64,000 bases of DNA. Origin: Paracyclopina nana. Its lineage: Eukaryota > Arthropoda > Copepoda > Cyclopoida > Cyclopettidae. This document shows positions 10,001 through 21,014 of the stretch, piece by piece. Position numbers and translations under genes: made by a program. The notes under the pieces were generated by a model that saw only the letters and a list, made by a program, of their open reading frames with translations, ran no database searches and had not been told where the DNA came from. Location: NCBI GenBank assembly GCA_019096065.1, contig JAGUCH010000001.1, positions 5,394,001 through 5,458,000 on the forward strand, written 5' to 3'. How positions within the stretch are numbered: position 1 is the first letter of the stretch; the number at the start of each line of letters is the position of its first letter.

Positions 10001-12146
10001 ATGCCATGCAGAAAATGACATTAGGTTTTTCAATAATAATGATGGCATCATGCACTTTTATTCAGTATGCGCAAGGTGCTGGAGAACAGGAGCTTGTCAG
10101 ATGAGGAGAGGATGGAAGCCCTCGAAAACCAACTCAAAGATGCCAGATTCCTGGCAGAAGAAGCAGACAGAAAATACGATGAGGTGATTGTCAACTCCTC
10201 CCTCATGATCAGTTTTTTAAATGCAACCCTCAGGATTTTTTTTGAACCAGATTAGATGTGCTGCCTCTTTTTTCTCCCTTTGATTTTCCGGTTTTATTTG
10301 GGTTATAACTTTTTAAGGCCAGGACGTTTGGTGCATCCCAATGTGTTGTGCTCATGCGTGTAGTCATTGTCGATGTCTGCTTTAAGTATTTTGCATGCCG
10401 TTTGCTCCTTCTTTTTCCTGTCATTTTTTCTTCTACCATTGCGTTCCGGTGGTTGGTTTTCTTTCTCCTTGTGTTGACCCTAAATGATTTTTGCCCTTAT
10501 AATATATGCTTGACATGTGCTCACTGTTAGCTGTCACTTAATCGTTGTCTTTGCCATTAGGTCGCAAGGAAGTTGGCTATGGTTGAGGCTGACCTCGAGC
10601 GCGCTGAAGAGAGGGCCGAGACCGGTGAGTCCAAGATCGTCGAACTCGAGGAAGAGTTGAGAGTTGTTGGTAACAATCTCAAGTCCTTGGAGGTCTCAGA
10701 AGAAAAGGTAAGCTCAGCACTTTTTCCAACCTTTCATATAAATGGCACAACTAGAAAATTCAATTGCGTAATAGGCCAACCAAAGAGAGGAATCGTACAA
10801 AGAACAGATTAAGACCCTTACCACTAAGCTAAAGCAGGTAGAGCGACAGAATGCCAAGAAAATACTGGCCATTTGTAGTGTCACACCAAGTCATAACTCT
10901 TTTTCATTTGCTGTTTTTGGCGATCCCCAATTAATGATCGAAAGTCATCGCTAACTCAACCTAAACCCTGTTTGATTGTGTGTTGTGCATTAATACATTA
11001 CAGGCTTCCCAAAAGGAGGAAACTTATTCCGAACAAATCAGACTCCTCACAGCTAAACACAAGGAGGTAATGTTAACACTCTGCATGGTAGCCTGGAAGA
11101 AGACAATTTCTGCAGTTTCCTTCTCAGGCTACGTGTTTTGTGATCCTGAATAACTCTTTTATTATGAATTGGAAGCATTGACTAACGCATTCTTCCCTTA
11201 GGCTGAAGCCCGTGCTGAATTTGCCGAGAGGTCAGTTCAAAAGCTCCAGAAGGAAGTGGACAGACTCGAAGGTAATCTTGTTGTATTTCCTACTATAGTA
11301 CTTCTTTAGAGTGAAAGTAATCTCAAGTTGAACTGGATTTGAATTCCTTGAATTAAAACCGTAACACTATCCTGTTTTTGAACCCTCGAGTGAACCCTCT
11401 TTTACAGACGAATTGCGTGCCGAGCAAGAGCGTAACAAGATGTTGCAGGAGGACATGGAGGCCACTCTCCAGGACATTCAAAACATGTAATATACCCACT
11501 TTTTTACTAATCCTTCCACATATATCCAGTCCTACCAAAGAAATGCTGCTTCCCCACTCTTTTTCGTCGTTTTCTTTTGCGTGGTGAACGTGTGTTTTAT
11601 GATAGGACTGGGTACATGTTATAAAAGTGCAATTTAAAGTTGGGAAACATTAAGCTGAACAACAATTCTTACTCCTTTTCCAGCCAAAGAGTGGCTTAAA
11701 GGATTTTCATTGAAATTGGTAATGACACTTAAATTAAATTGCATCACTGTTAAGTATAGTAGCAGCCTGTCATTGTTTTTTCATATGTGTGCTTCATAAC
11801 CAATACTTATACTAGAGCCCCTTCAAAGTACTATGGGAGTCTTAGTTAATCGTTGGTTACGGACCAAATTTAAACGTGCCACTAATGAGTTTTGCCATGT
11901 TTTTGTGGCAATAACTGTCAACTGAGGCACCTTTAAGTAAGTTATTTGCGTTTGCACTTGAGCCAAAAAAGCATGGTTTTGTATCTCACTCAACTTTCTT
12001 TATTCGACTGTCGCCGCTCAAGATGAGCTATTTCACCTACTAAAATGCATCTTTTGATTGCAGATGAATTGGTCCACGAGAAAGAGAAATTCAAGGCCAT
12101 CTCCGACGAGCTCGACCAGACCTTTGCTGAGATGTCCGGCTACTAA
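7079..12146 (+). CDS. Tm: Tropomyosin, long (284-aa, muscle-type) isoforms
   Basis: One full transcript joins 7079-7192, 7722-7847 (or 7952-8077), 9266-9399, 9513-9630 (or 10066-10183), 10561-10707, 10775-10837 (or 11004-11066), 11202-11271 and 12064-12146. The result is exactly 284 aa, the canonical length. It begins [19 protein letters not shown] and ends in the arthropod-type MSGY tail. The whole protein is an alpha-helical coiled coil that lies along actin and, with troponin, gates myosin binding. Every alternative exon matches its partner in length and phase. An internal first exon at 9028 makes short isoforms. Arthropod tropomyosins are known pan-allergens; that is family knowledge, not a reading from this sequence. 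Confidence 0.96.
7722..7847 (+). CDS. Tm: Tropomyosin exon 2a (mutually exclusive)
   Basis: A 42-codon phase-0 exon starting [18 protein letters not shown], bounded by TCTAG and GTAAGT. It aligns along its whole length with exon 2b, so only one can be used without breaking the heptad length. The intron to 2b is just 104 bp. Confidence 0.9.
7952..8077 (+). CDS. Tm: Tropomyosin exon 2b (mutually exclusive)
   Basis: The same length (126 bp) and phase as exon 2a. It begins [18 protein letters not shown] and ends in the same EKEKALQN. It is bounded by GATCAG and GTGAGT. The changes are conservative and keep the coiled-coil heptads, which marks it as a functional alternative and not a decayed duplicate. 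Confidence 0.9.
8078..9027 (+). promoter_or_regulatory. Inferred internal promoter and leader of short tropomyosin isoforms
   Basis: This stretch lies between exon 2b and the internal first exon at 9028. It must hold the start of short transcripts if that exon is used. No TATA box was convincingly placed. The inference rests on the start exon, not on promoter motifs. Confidence 0.4.
9028..12146 (+). CDS. Tm: Tropomyosin, short (cytoplasmic-type) isoforms from internal first exon
   Basis: The first coding exon 9028-9171 (48 codons, beginning [18 protein letters not shown]) ends in phase 0 at GTAATA and can join the common exon 9266-9399. It replaces exons 1 and 2 and gives about 252 aa, close to the usual 248-aa non-muscle tropomyosins. 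The encoded stretch is a Glu/Lys-rich heptad sequence, as expected for a tropomyosin N-terminus. Downstream it can use 4a or 4b, 6a or 6b, and either last exon. Short forms generally serve the cytoskeleton; that role is inferred from the family. Confidence 0.88.
9513..9630 (+). CDS. Tm: Tropomyosin exon 4a (mutually exclusive)
   Basis: A 118-bp exon starting with one base that completes an Arg codon, then [16 protein letters not shown] and ending [10 protein letters not shown]. It has the same phase and length as exon 4b at 10066-10183. The pair is separated by 435 bp. Confidence 0.9.
10066..10183 (+). CDS. Tm: Tropomyosin exon 4b (mutually exclusive)
   Basis: A 118-bp exon reading [18 protein letters not shown] and ending [10 protein letters not shown]. 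This version is the one nearest to classical crustacean muscle tropomyosin. It has the same phase as 4a, with acceptor TTCAG and donor GTGATT. Confidence 0.9.
10775..10837 (+). CDS. Tm: Tropomyosin exon 6a (mutually exclusive)
   Basis: A 21-codon phase-0 exon, [20 protein letters not shown] followed by Q. It pairs with exon 6b at 11004. The 166-bp intron between them is short. Confidence 0.9.
11004..11066 (+). CDS. Tm: Tropomyosin exon 6b (mutually exclusive)
   Basis: A 21-codon phase-0 exon, [20 protein letters not shown] followed by E. Its length is identical to 6a and its substitutions preserve the heptads. Acceptor TTACAG, donor GTAATG. Confidence 0.9.
11408..11490 (+). CDS. Tm: Tropomyosin alternative last exon 8a
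   Basis: Two bases complete an Asp codon, then [18 protein letters not shown], ending LQDIQNM and a TAA stop. It encodes 27 residues, the same as last exon 8b at 12064-12146, which ends MSGY. The C-terminal end controls head-to-tail overlap and troponin binding, so the two tails probably distinguish muscle and non-muscle or muscle-subtype forms. Confidence 0.88.
12064..12146 (+). CDS. Tm: Tropomyosin alternative last exon 8b
   Basis: Two bases complete an Asp codon, then [20 protein letters not shown] and the MSGY end. This is the tail known from arthropod muscle tropomyosin. Using it requires skipping exon 8a with its stop. An intron of about 0.6 kb separates the two. Confidence 0.92.
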
Positions 12147-13483
12147 ATCCTCACTCCCCAAACTCCTTTTTTCCTCCTTCCCTTTCCAACAAACTTCCTC
12201 ATTTTTCTTCCGGAATCGACACGAGAAGCAAAATTATTCTACGCTCTCACATCGGTTGTTGTTCAGTTTGCAGCACATTTACAACTACTACTTTTTTTTG
12301 TACGATTTCCCCCCTTATTGTCATTTTTTTTGGCACCCTGAAAACTTCTCAACAACACCCCTTTCTTCAGAAAGAAAATCTCTTCAGTCACGGTAGTTAC
12401 TGCTGAATAGGCGATGATATCTTCCAGCTCAATAAGCGAGATACGACTACCATCGCTCGTGGCTTTATTTCTGTCATTTTCCGCTGGCCAAGCTGTCATT
12501 TTCTTTTCATTTTTCCCCTTTTAACTGGCTTATTTCTTTATCGAGAGAGAGAGTGCATAAGAAAAACATAAAATTTGCCAACATACCATCCAAAAGGCGA
12601 CAAGTGGAGAAAATCGAGACTCTGAAAAAACTCATAGAAAGATACATAGGCTGATTGTGTGAACATTTACAAAAGAGGTCCGATTTTTTGCCCCTCCCTG
12701 CAAGACCGTTTTCGAAAGCACTTTTGATCAACTAGCTAATAATTTGGCCCGTCCTAATTCTCCTCCTGGTGTGTTAGTTTACTGTCCTACGAACCATGAA
12801 CACGCACCACTCTTGACTAATGTCCACCAAACTTTAGTTTTGATGTTGTGTCAAGTTAAAAAGACAAAAACTTCCTGCTTGATGTTACTCTTAAGTTAGC
12901 AGCTGCATCTAAGCACCTTTAAATGATTCCTCCCTAATTCTAATTAATGTAGAGCTGCCAGAATACGATCCATCATTATAAAAGTAAACTTAACCGATTC
13001 AGCTCTTCAAAAAAGTTAGAACGTTGACGTCACGATTTTTGTGCCTGTTATGTGGGTGAACGAAAGGAGTGTAACTGTAACACTTGACTACGTACCATCA
13101 TCTATGTAATATTAATAATTAAATAATCAAGTAATAATTGTCGACGTCGCCTCGTCTATATGTAATTTTATTTCCAACACTCTATATGCACAGATTATGA
13201 GCTGTTTGATATGTTTTGAAATGAAAAATACAATTTACTGCAAAAAAATACAATGTCATGGCTTCCATTCAGTCAGTGCTGCTACACATCATGTTTGGAT
13301 AAACGTTGCTGCTACAGTGTCAGGTCGCCGGATTCAGGTAGTTGGACCTTTTGTGAACTATTTTAGCTGTTGACGAAAACAATTTGGCCTGCTGTGAGTC
13401 ACATTTTATATATTGATAAGCTGTTGGCAAGATTAATTCTAGATCCCTTTTTCGCAGCTGCTGTAGCATTGAAGTTAACGAGA
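12147..13483. other. Tropomyosin 3' UTR and intergenic region before the sulfatase
   Basis: No coding exon is recognised. The first several hundred bases are AT/pyrimidine-rich and likely 3' UTR of the 8b transcripts. No clear AATAAA signal was located. Confidence 0.5.
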
Positions 13484-15384
13484 ATGCAGCCTATTTCCAT
13501 GATCACGTTTCTCATGATACGCACGATGATGGCTCCTGGATTAAGCGCAATCAGCCCCAATATTGTGCTGTTTCTATCTGATGACCAGGACTTCGTTTTG
13601 GACGGCGTTTCCCCAATGGTGAAGACACGACAATGGTTCAATCAAGGCAGAAACTTTGAAAATGCCTTCGTTTCCACTCCGGTTTGCTGCCCTAGTCGAT
13701 CCTCATTGCTCACGGGAAGGTATCAGCACAACACACACGTTTGGAATAACTCAAGGTCCGGAAATTGCTACGGTGATCAATGGACCTCCGGAAACGGCCT
13801 GGAATCTCGATCCACATTTGCAGCCATTTTGCATGATGATGCTAATTATGAAACTTTCTATGCTGGCAAATATCTGAATGAGTATCGCGGGAAAGCGATT
13901 CCGCGAGGATGGGATTATTGGGCTGGACTTGTGGGCAATTCCAAATATTACAATTATTCAATCAACATCAATGGAGAGCTACATTGGCATGGCGATAATT
14001 ACGAGGATGACTATCTGACGGACTTCATAGGCAGTTTAGGAATGGAGTTTTTAGCGAATCGCAATAAGAGTCGCCCGTTTTTGATGGTGTTGGCAACTCC
14101 TGCTCCGCATGCTCCGTTCATTCCTGCACCCCAGCACTCCACCGTAAATCACCCACAATAATTTTTTTTCTTTGGTATGTCTTATAAAATGCTTTCTAAG
14201 TATAGGCATTTGCTGACAAGAGAGCTCCACGAATCCCAAGCTTCAACCATGTGGAAGAACCACAAGAGGCAAAGCATTGGCTTGTTCGCAGGCAGCCTCG
14301 GCCCTTGAACCAAACATACGTCGATGAACTCGACCAAGTGTTTCGGAATCGCCTGAGAACTCTCATCTCGGTGGATGAGCTCGTGGACAAGCTAATGAGC
14401 TACTTATCAGATAATTCCCTTCTGGAAAACACTTTGGCAGTTTTTACCTCCGATCACGGATACCACCTTGGAAATTTTGGACTACCCTTGGATAAGCGGA
14501 TGCCATATGAAACTGGTATTAATTTCTCCTTTGAAAATCATTAGAAGGCCATCATCATCTCATGCATGTGCCTAATATCCCAATAATTCAACGTGAATCG
14601 CGCAACCTCGCTAAATTACACAGTTGGAGCTAGCTTCTCTAAAGTTACTAATAAGCCAACTTTTTTGTTTGCGTAGGAGGAACTCACAAAAATGGAAGTT
14701 AAAATGAGTTTTCGTTTTATATATAGATATTAGGGTACCCTTGATGATAACGGGTCCAAACATTCTTCCCATCATTGGAGACGAAAAATATCCTGCAATT
14801 GTCACCATTGACCTTGCTCCTACATTCTTAGACGTAGCTGGGCTGAACTCATCAGATTATGGAATGGATGGAATTTCGCTATGGCCAGTTCTTGTAGAAA
14901 GTTGTGACCAGAATGATACATTAAGGAGAGATATTCTCATAGAATACCATGGCGAAGGAGGAAATGGAAACGACGATGCATGCAGGTTAGTTTTTTTTTT
15001 TTGTAGTTTTTGTTGGCATTAACCTAGCATTGATTGTTTTTTCACAGTGAGATGATCAACGACCTCGAGAACTTGGCTGAATGTGCCTTGGATTGGGGAT
15101 GCAAGTGTCAAGATGCAAAAAACAACACTTATGCATGCATTCGACGGATTCACTATGACAACAATGAAAACTTTTTATATTGCCAATTTGCCGACTCTGA
15201 CAATAGCGTGGAGTTTTACGATCTCCTTGTTGATCCTTATCAGTTGCATAGTAACCTTGCAGGGATCGAAACGAACAATCCCAATTTTGGATCTCAGCTG
15301 AGTCAAAGCCTCGATCGGCTGCGAAGCTGCAAAGGTCATTTAGATTGCCTGAGAAGCAATGGCAATGAAATTACGGTTTTTTAA
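13484..15384 (+). CDS. N-acetylglucosamine-6-sulfatase-like lysosomal sulfatase
   Basis: Exons 13484-14143, 14206-14515, 14727-14985 and 15048-15384 join in frame to about 521 aa, close to the family size. A signal peptide (MITFLMIRTMMAPGLSA region) is followed by PNIVLFLSDDQD with metal-binding Asp residues. The sulfatase signature VCCPSRSSLLTGRY follows, where Cys68 should become formylglycine. Further matches to the GNS type are KYLNEY near residue 125, TPAPHAPF near 210, TSDHGYHLG, and the C-terminal EYHGEG and NNTYACIR. The enzyme removes 6-sulfate from GlcNAc in heparan and keratan sulfate in lysosomes. Start choice: first Met that puts the signal just before the conserved core. No break or missing catalytic residue was seen. 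Confidence 0.92.
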
Positions 15385-15506
15385 CTCACCTTTTTTGCAT
15401 TAAGTTCTTCGTACATTCGGTATATCTTTTTCTTGTTCATTGATTTTCGTCAATTTTCTACTTAGCTGTCATTGCTGGCGATCAGCGTAGCATGAATTTT
15501 CTCCTG

Positions 15507-15512
15507 AATAAA
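15507..15512 (+). terminator. Polyadenylation signal of the sulfatase gene
   Basis: An AATAAA hexamer lies about 120 bp after the sulfatase stop codon, on the coding strand and in an AT-rich 3' UTR. Confidence 0.6.
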
Positions 15513-16077
15513 TTGTCGAGAACCAACTAGCATACATTTATAGTCAATTTGGCATGATTTCAGTTGTTTCATTGCGAGGTAGCTAGCCAGCGTTTCAAAA
15601 AGCCAGATGGCGTTTCAAGTGAACCATCGAACATATAATATCATATGACAGGCATCATTTTTTAAAACTTACTACAGAGGTCAGTTGATAAAAAGGTCAC
15701 TGCTTTTTAGACCAATTTGGTTTCTACGCTGCAGAGTGATTAAAAGCTTGAGCCAACCAGGTTATGTTCTGATGATTTGTGAGTGGTTGCTTCACATCAT
15801 AATTTAATGTGATAAAACGGTTCATTGGCATGAGAGATCATTCATTGCCTTACATTGACAGATCCCATTTTAACAAAGTTAACTGAAAATCAATAAAAAA
15901 GCTTTTTCGCAGTAGCTTCTTAAGCTTTGGTTAGTTGTCGTCGGAGAGTGGTCCCCAAGGAGATTGGTTGGAAACATGGTCATGAAATTTTAAGCACAGA
16001 GCAACCTTATAAGTGCAGTAGTGCTCAAGCCTTGTTTTGGACAAAAAACAGTCTTGTAGGCAGTTTGGTAGAGAAAG
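15513..16077. other. Intergenic region and 5' UTR of the tetraspan gene
   Basis: No coding exon is recognised. The region carries an AT-rich spacer and must include the promoter and leader of the gene starting at 16078. Confidence 0.45.
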
Positions 16078-17251
16078 ATGTGCAATTGCTGTTGTCTCAA
16101 GAAAACCTGCTGCTGCGAGCGCAGCCTTCAAGATGGAACTTTAAGTTGGGCAGTGTTGGATTTGGTCTTTCACATATTTCTGTTCCCGCTGCCCTTTTTG
16201 GCCCTTTTATTCACCTACGTGGCTCCTGCCGCGGAAATTCTACTCATCTTGGTCGTTTTTTCGGACGTTGCACTCATCATAGGATCGAAGTCTGGATGGC
16301 CAGGCTTTTTGACACCATGGCTCATCATTCGCTTGATCGACATTCTCATACTGTTTGCCCTGTGGGGAGTCATCGGAGGCACATATTACTTGGTAAGATC
16401 GACAGTTACTTTTCTATTTCTAGTAACTTGAGAGTCCCCTCAAATGTGTGCACAACAGTCCTTGGTGGCCATTTGGCACTTTGAAGGAAACGTTAACCAA
16501 ATAAACTTGAGGCTAGGTCAAACCTTGCGAAACGTTGGGACACATAAAAATTCCCACGAGCTGCTGCTGTTTTTGCCCTGAATGAATGGCCAGGTTTTTG
16601 CAATTGGCAAAATGTAATATTTGTGTGCGCGCGTTGAGCGACAAATGAAAGTGGCAGCATTACAACGTAATGACTTCATTCTTTCCACCACCGAGAAAGT
16701 TGGAAAACCGCGCGAAGAAAAAAGTGGCTAAAGCAGGCCATTCTTCTTCTTTGTGATGATCCAATGCATGATGCCTTTGCTAAACTTTCTCAGGAACCAG
16801 CAACATTCCTCATGATTGCATGCTTAGCGCGTTTTTCCTCCCACACTAGCGCGCTGCTGGTGCATTTGCATCCGGCTGGTGAATCATTTTCTCCATAGCA
16901 GGATGTGACCCACTGAGCCATCTGAGAGGCAATTTGAAGAAAATTGCCTCATCGTTTCAGGTCTGGATTGGCGAAACCATGCCCACGGTGAGGATCACCT
17001 CGGTTGAGTACATCACCGAGAACACCTACGCTATGGTCATCGCCACCATTTGCCTCGTCTTTCTCGTCGTCTGCCCCTTCTTCTACATCTACTTTTGGAT
17101 GGTGGTGTGGAGCTTACGGAAACGGTGGCTGATGGAGATTGCCATCGGCTACAACGAGAACGTGCGCGTGGTGAGTCGCGAGGAGGCCCAAAACGAGATG
17201 GCCCTGGCTGTTGTGGCTCAGCAAAAATTGCGACACTTCAATCAAGTCTAG
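16078..17251 (+). CDS. Four-pass membrane protein with Cys-rich N-terminus, unknown function
   Basis: Exons 16078-16392 and 16961-17251 join in phase 0, giving 201 aa. The start MCNCCCLKKTCCC carries eight cysteines in 13 residues, suggesting palmitoylation or metal binding. Four hydrophobic segments follow: about residues 24-46, 48-68, 80-105 and 130-155. The fourth is FYIYFWMVVWSL. The soluble tail is short and polar, ending QQKLRHFNQV. The layout resembles small arthropod tetraspan families such as DUF4728 or LAPTM-like proteins, but no diagnostic motif confirms membership. It is probably a vesicle or plasma membrane protein. A multi-exon structure with matching phases supports a real gene. 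Confidence 0.75.
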
Positions 17252-19112
17252 CCGGAAAGAATTAATGTAGCGCAAATAGGAGAAACGATCATTATTTTAG
17301 TCTTGAAGCAATAAGCACGTTATGCAAGCTCGATGGAGCCAAACATGTGTGACAATAATTAAGTGACCTCGATAGGAAAATCAGCCAGTGCAGTGCGGCG
17401 GATCGAGTATTTTTCGTCGACTAACGGTAGTTATGACCAAAGCTTTTGGTCAGCCAGCATGTAGCTGCTGTAGCTCGCTCGCGGTGCAATGAGATGCGAA
17501 GAAAGTTGCGCAATTTGAAGCGACTTCAAGGCTGCTGCTGCGACTACATGTTATGCTATAGCCAAAATAAGGATCGCCTCTGGTCAGCAGCAGCCTATTG
17601 TTCTCAATCCATTCATGAAGTGGCAAGTGAAAGTGGATTCCGGATCCTCTTCAAACGAGGTGGGAGCAAAACGCTCCCACTTGTTGCTGTTACCAGCCAT
17701 GTAGCAGGTGTAGGCAGGCGGAGGAGCATGCATGTGGAAGACAAGTCTGACAGAGCCAAGTTCGGCAGTGGAGAAGAAGGGAAAGTGGAACAACGCCAAC
17801 GTTCGAAGGACGACGACACGCGGTGATTATTTTTTTCTAGGATTTTTCCATTTATTTTCCATATCTTCTCTTTTAGACGGTTTTTCGCGTTTTACGAATA
17901 ACAAATATATAGTTAAACACCAAACAGACAGACTACTGAGAATATAGCATTAATCTCTCGTCCTCTAAGTTCTCAGGACCCTTTAGCATAGGAGAATTTT
18001 TGATGGTAAGTGTTGGTTTAAAGGGCGAGCAAGAAAGTAGAGGAGGAAGCTTAAATTTATAGGGGCTGGACGCAAAAATGGTTGAATACACGTAGTATCA
18101 CATAGCTCATTAGGTTGTAGTAGTAGATGTACAGTATTTTGTTTTTATACTAGTATTACACTCTAAAAACTTAACAACAAAGACGACCCTGAGTTACAAC
18201 ATACAGTACACTTTTGGTTATTACGAAGAGGGGAGGAAGAAAAAAGAAGCGTTATTCTCGTCTCTCTTTTCTCGATCATGAATCCAGTTGCTATTTATCG
18301 ATCGATTTTTCAGAGGTTCTTTCAATTGGTCGATGGTGGTGCGCGCGGCTCTCAGAATGCTGTCAATTCGACCCGGCCTCGTGGCGCCGGCGCCCACGAA
18401 CGGCCTCCGAGATGGCGGTGGAGGCCGCGGGGGCTAGCTGGAGGGGGCCTAATCTCAATTCTGGCCGCGGCCGACTCGAAGGGATGGTGGCTTGGGTGTA
18501 GAAAAACAAGAAAAGGTGGTTTCTCCGATTTCTCTCTTACTCGCAATAATGGTCAAATAGTTGGTGGGCAAATTGTCGCAATCCGTGTTCGTTTTAGCTT
18601 AGTTCACTCACTATTCGCTATACATTCTGGTCGTCGGTCCTGGGTCCTTGCTGCACAGTCTCTAGTTGGTAGTTGTGTGTATATATGGCCGAATGGGTTG
18701 CGTCGATCTGTTCTGCAAGTCGCAATCTTTTTAGTACTTAGTACTTACTGAAGTGAGAGCCGATAAAAGAAAATTTAGGGAGGAGTATCACATGTTTGTA
18801 CATAACTGTACGTACAAAATAGTAGTTAATTCAGCTTTGTCTTCGTCTCGTCCGGACGCTGTGTGTCAAAGTAGTCCCCGAGTGATCATTACCATCACCG
18901 ATCATTACAAAAATAATGTCTCACAGTCCTGACTCGTACTTGATGACGTAAACGGTATAACATTAACGAGAGGTGGGCGTTGTAGCTAGCTATTGTAGAA
19001 AAATTGTAGTAGTTTGGCATCTTTCTTGAAAGTTGGGAGGAGGATGAATATTGTCGTATTGTCTTAGTAGTGAACTACGTCACAGCTTCGCTCGTTCTCA
19101 CTGAGAAAAAGT
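17252..19112. other. Convergent 3' region between the tetraspan gene and the minus-strand DM4/12-like gene
   Basis: The two neighbouring genes point at each other here. No coding exon is recognised. A minus-strand AATAAA (17851-17856) could end a long 3' UTR of the minus-strand gene. A GC-rich island lies at about 18339-18475 within otherwise AT-rich sequence. Confidence 0.45.
17851..17856 (-). terminator. Candidate polyadenylation signal for the minus-strand DM4/12-like gene
   Basis: AATAAA on the minus strand, 1.25 kb after the stop at 19113. It would imply a long 3' UTR. A nearer non-canonical signal is equally possible. Confidence 0.3.
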
Positions 19113-20317
19113 TTAGAGGCTGTTGCCGCTCAAGTTCCTCTTCACGGAGTCCTTGATGGAGTAGGGGCATTGGAAGAACTCGGCGCACTCCTTCTGTTGG
19201 TCGGCACGGGAGTTGGCATCGAGGTATTCGTCGAGGAGTTCCCTCATGTCGTCGGGAAGGCTCAAGACCTCGAGGTACTTGGCGTATCTGCAAAGAAAAC
19301 CGAGGCTCAGTCTCGAGCGCGAGGCAGTAGTTTTCGAGCTTACTGGAATCCGCTCTTGAACTTTTGGGCCATGTTGCCGTAGTACTCGGGCTCCCTCATC
19401 ACCTCGCAGATCAGCCTCTTCTGGCAGTCAAGATCGTTGTAGTCGAACTTCTCATACAGGTCCTGGAGCATGGAGATCCATTGGATGATGTTGAGTCCGT
19501 TGTATTCGTAGCCATCGTTGGCAGACCTGCGCGGGAAGAAAGCTTTCGTAAAGACAAATCGCCATCAAAGCGGCCCACCACCACCGAAAATCAATGCTGC
19601 AACTTAGCGTCACTCGCGCGTTCCATCGGCGCAATAATTAAAGCGATCGAAATTGAATTCACCCCGGCCAAAAAGCGCAGACGACGTCGGGTTTTGCCAG
19701 ACGTGTGCACGATGCGTGGGAAAAGGTGGCCTTGGCAAAAGAGGAAAATTGAGCCGAGGCCAAAGCGTGCCGCGAGCACCGAAAACGAGCTTGGACGATA
19801 AAGGCGATGGCCGCGTGAAAAAATATGTATGCTGAAGGCTCGGGGCAATGATTGCGACATCGTGCGCGCGCAAGGGGCGATCGCGGTTCGCTAAAGTGCG
19901 CGAGCTAGAGCTAAGAAGGATATGTGTGTGCGCAGCATGACGTGCGCGCGCGCGCGCGCGATGGCGTCATGCCATGCGCGGCCCTGATGTGGCGAGGCCG
20001 GCGTCCTCGGTGGCCTCCTCGTCGGGCCTTTACCTGGCGTAGTTGTAGTTGTAGTTGTTGCTGTAACTGCCGTAGCTGCTGCTGCTGCTGTTCTGCGACT
20101 CGAGATAGAGGTAGTAGAGGGCGACGGCAGCAGCGCCCGCGATGGCCAGCAAGATGAGGCCGTAGGCCAAGAGGGTGGAATTGACCTGGACCAAGCTGGA
20201 GGTGAAGTTGGCGAAGAAGATCCTGGGATCGGAGGCGGACTCCTCGAGTCCGTATTCTTGGGCGTGGGCAAAGGTAGCCGAGGCCATTAGCAAGAGAGCT
20301 CCCGTAAAAGCCTTCAT
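19113..20317 (-). CDS. DM4/DM12-like domain protein, isoform from first exon C
   Basis: Exons 20034-20317, 19344-19526 and 19113-19287 join in frame to about 214 aa. The first exon encodes a cleavable signal peptide (MKAFTGALLLMASATFAHAQ), a short segment with NFTSS and NSTL glycosylation sites, one membrane segment around residues 48-72, and a Ser/Tyr/Asn-rich tail ending YNYNYAR. The shared 3' exons encode about 119 aa with CQKRLICEVM, DEYLDA and a C-terminal KECAEFFQCPYSI. That spacing of Cys, Arg-x-x-Cys-Glu, Glu-Tyr and Cys-Pro fits the arthropod DM4/DM12 family, whose function is unknown. This first exon is closest to the common exons. The stop is at 19113-19115. Confidence 0.75.
19944..19960. 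repeat. GC dinucleotide microsatellite
   Basis: An uninterrupted run of alternating G and C in the intron between first exon C and the shared exons. Alternating GC can adopt Z-DNA; no function is implied. Confidence 0.7.
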
Positions 20318-20703
20318 GATCTAGTGGTGGTAATAACAGGTGTGGTTTAACTCGACGGCTCACTGCGAGCCACCGACGAAGGATTCAAGTTCGAATTGAC
20401 ACGATCGACGGGGGCAAAAAACCAACTGACTCGAGGGCCGTGCCTTCTGGACTGAAAGTTATTCTCGTAAAGTGCACGTGGTCGCGGCTCGAGCCCTCGA
20501 ACTGCGAGCCTTAAACACGTGCGTGGTTTTCACTATCACCACCCGGTGCAGGACCTGGATTGCCAAAGTGTCTACCGTGAAGATGTTCCAGCAGCAGCAT
20601 TCGCCATGACGACACAAAACATGTACGCATGCATATAGAATATCGTGCTATGCTACGCGCGTTTCCCTACCTATGGCGATTCGTTATACACTGCGAGCAT
20701 TAC

Positions 20704-21014
20704 CGATAGTAGGCTTGTTGTTCGGAATAGTACTGGCCGTAGGGGTCCGGGTCGTAAAAGTACTGAGGCTGCTCGACGGGGTCCGAGCGGGACGTGCCGT
20801 AGTAGTAGTCGTACAAGTAGAGGCCGACGGCCAGGATCAGGATGATGGCCGCGCCGGCCGCGATCCCGTAGGCGATGTACGTCGAGTTGAGCGAGACGAA
20901 GGTGCGCTCGACGTCGACCTCGCCGAGGTCGCGGAGCGTCACCTCGTCGAAGAGGTCTCGCGACGCAGAGGCCGAGGCCGCCAGGCTCAAGACGGCGGCG
21001 GCTTCAAAGAGCAT
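20704..21014 (-). CDS. Alternative first exon B of the DM4/DM12-like gene
   Basis: The frame begins at ATG 21012-21014 with a signal-like MLFEAAAVLSLAASASA. A segment with an NST site and a membrane segment (IAAGAAIILILAVGLYLY) follows, then a very Tyr-rich tail ending EQQAYY. It ends with CG before GTAATG, phase 2, exactly as exons A and C. It can therefore join the acceptor at 19526 to form Arg-Ser-Ala-Asn. An upstream in-frame start exists (21086), but the Met at 21014 makes the better signal peptide. Without transcripts it could also be a separate gene that has lost its 3' exons. Confidence 0.65.
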
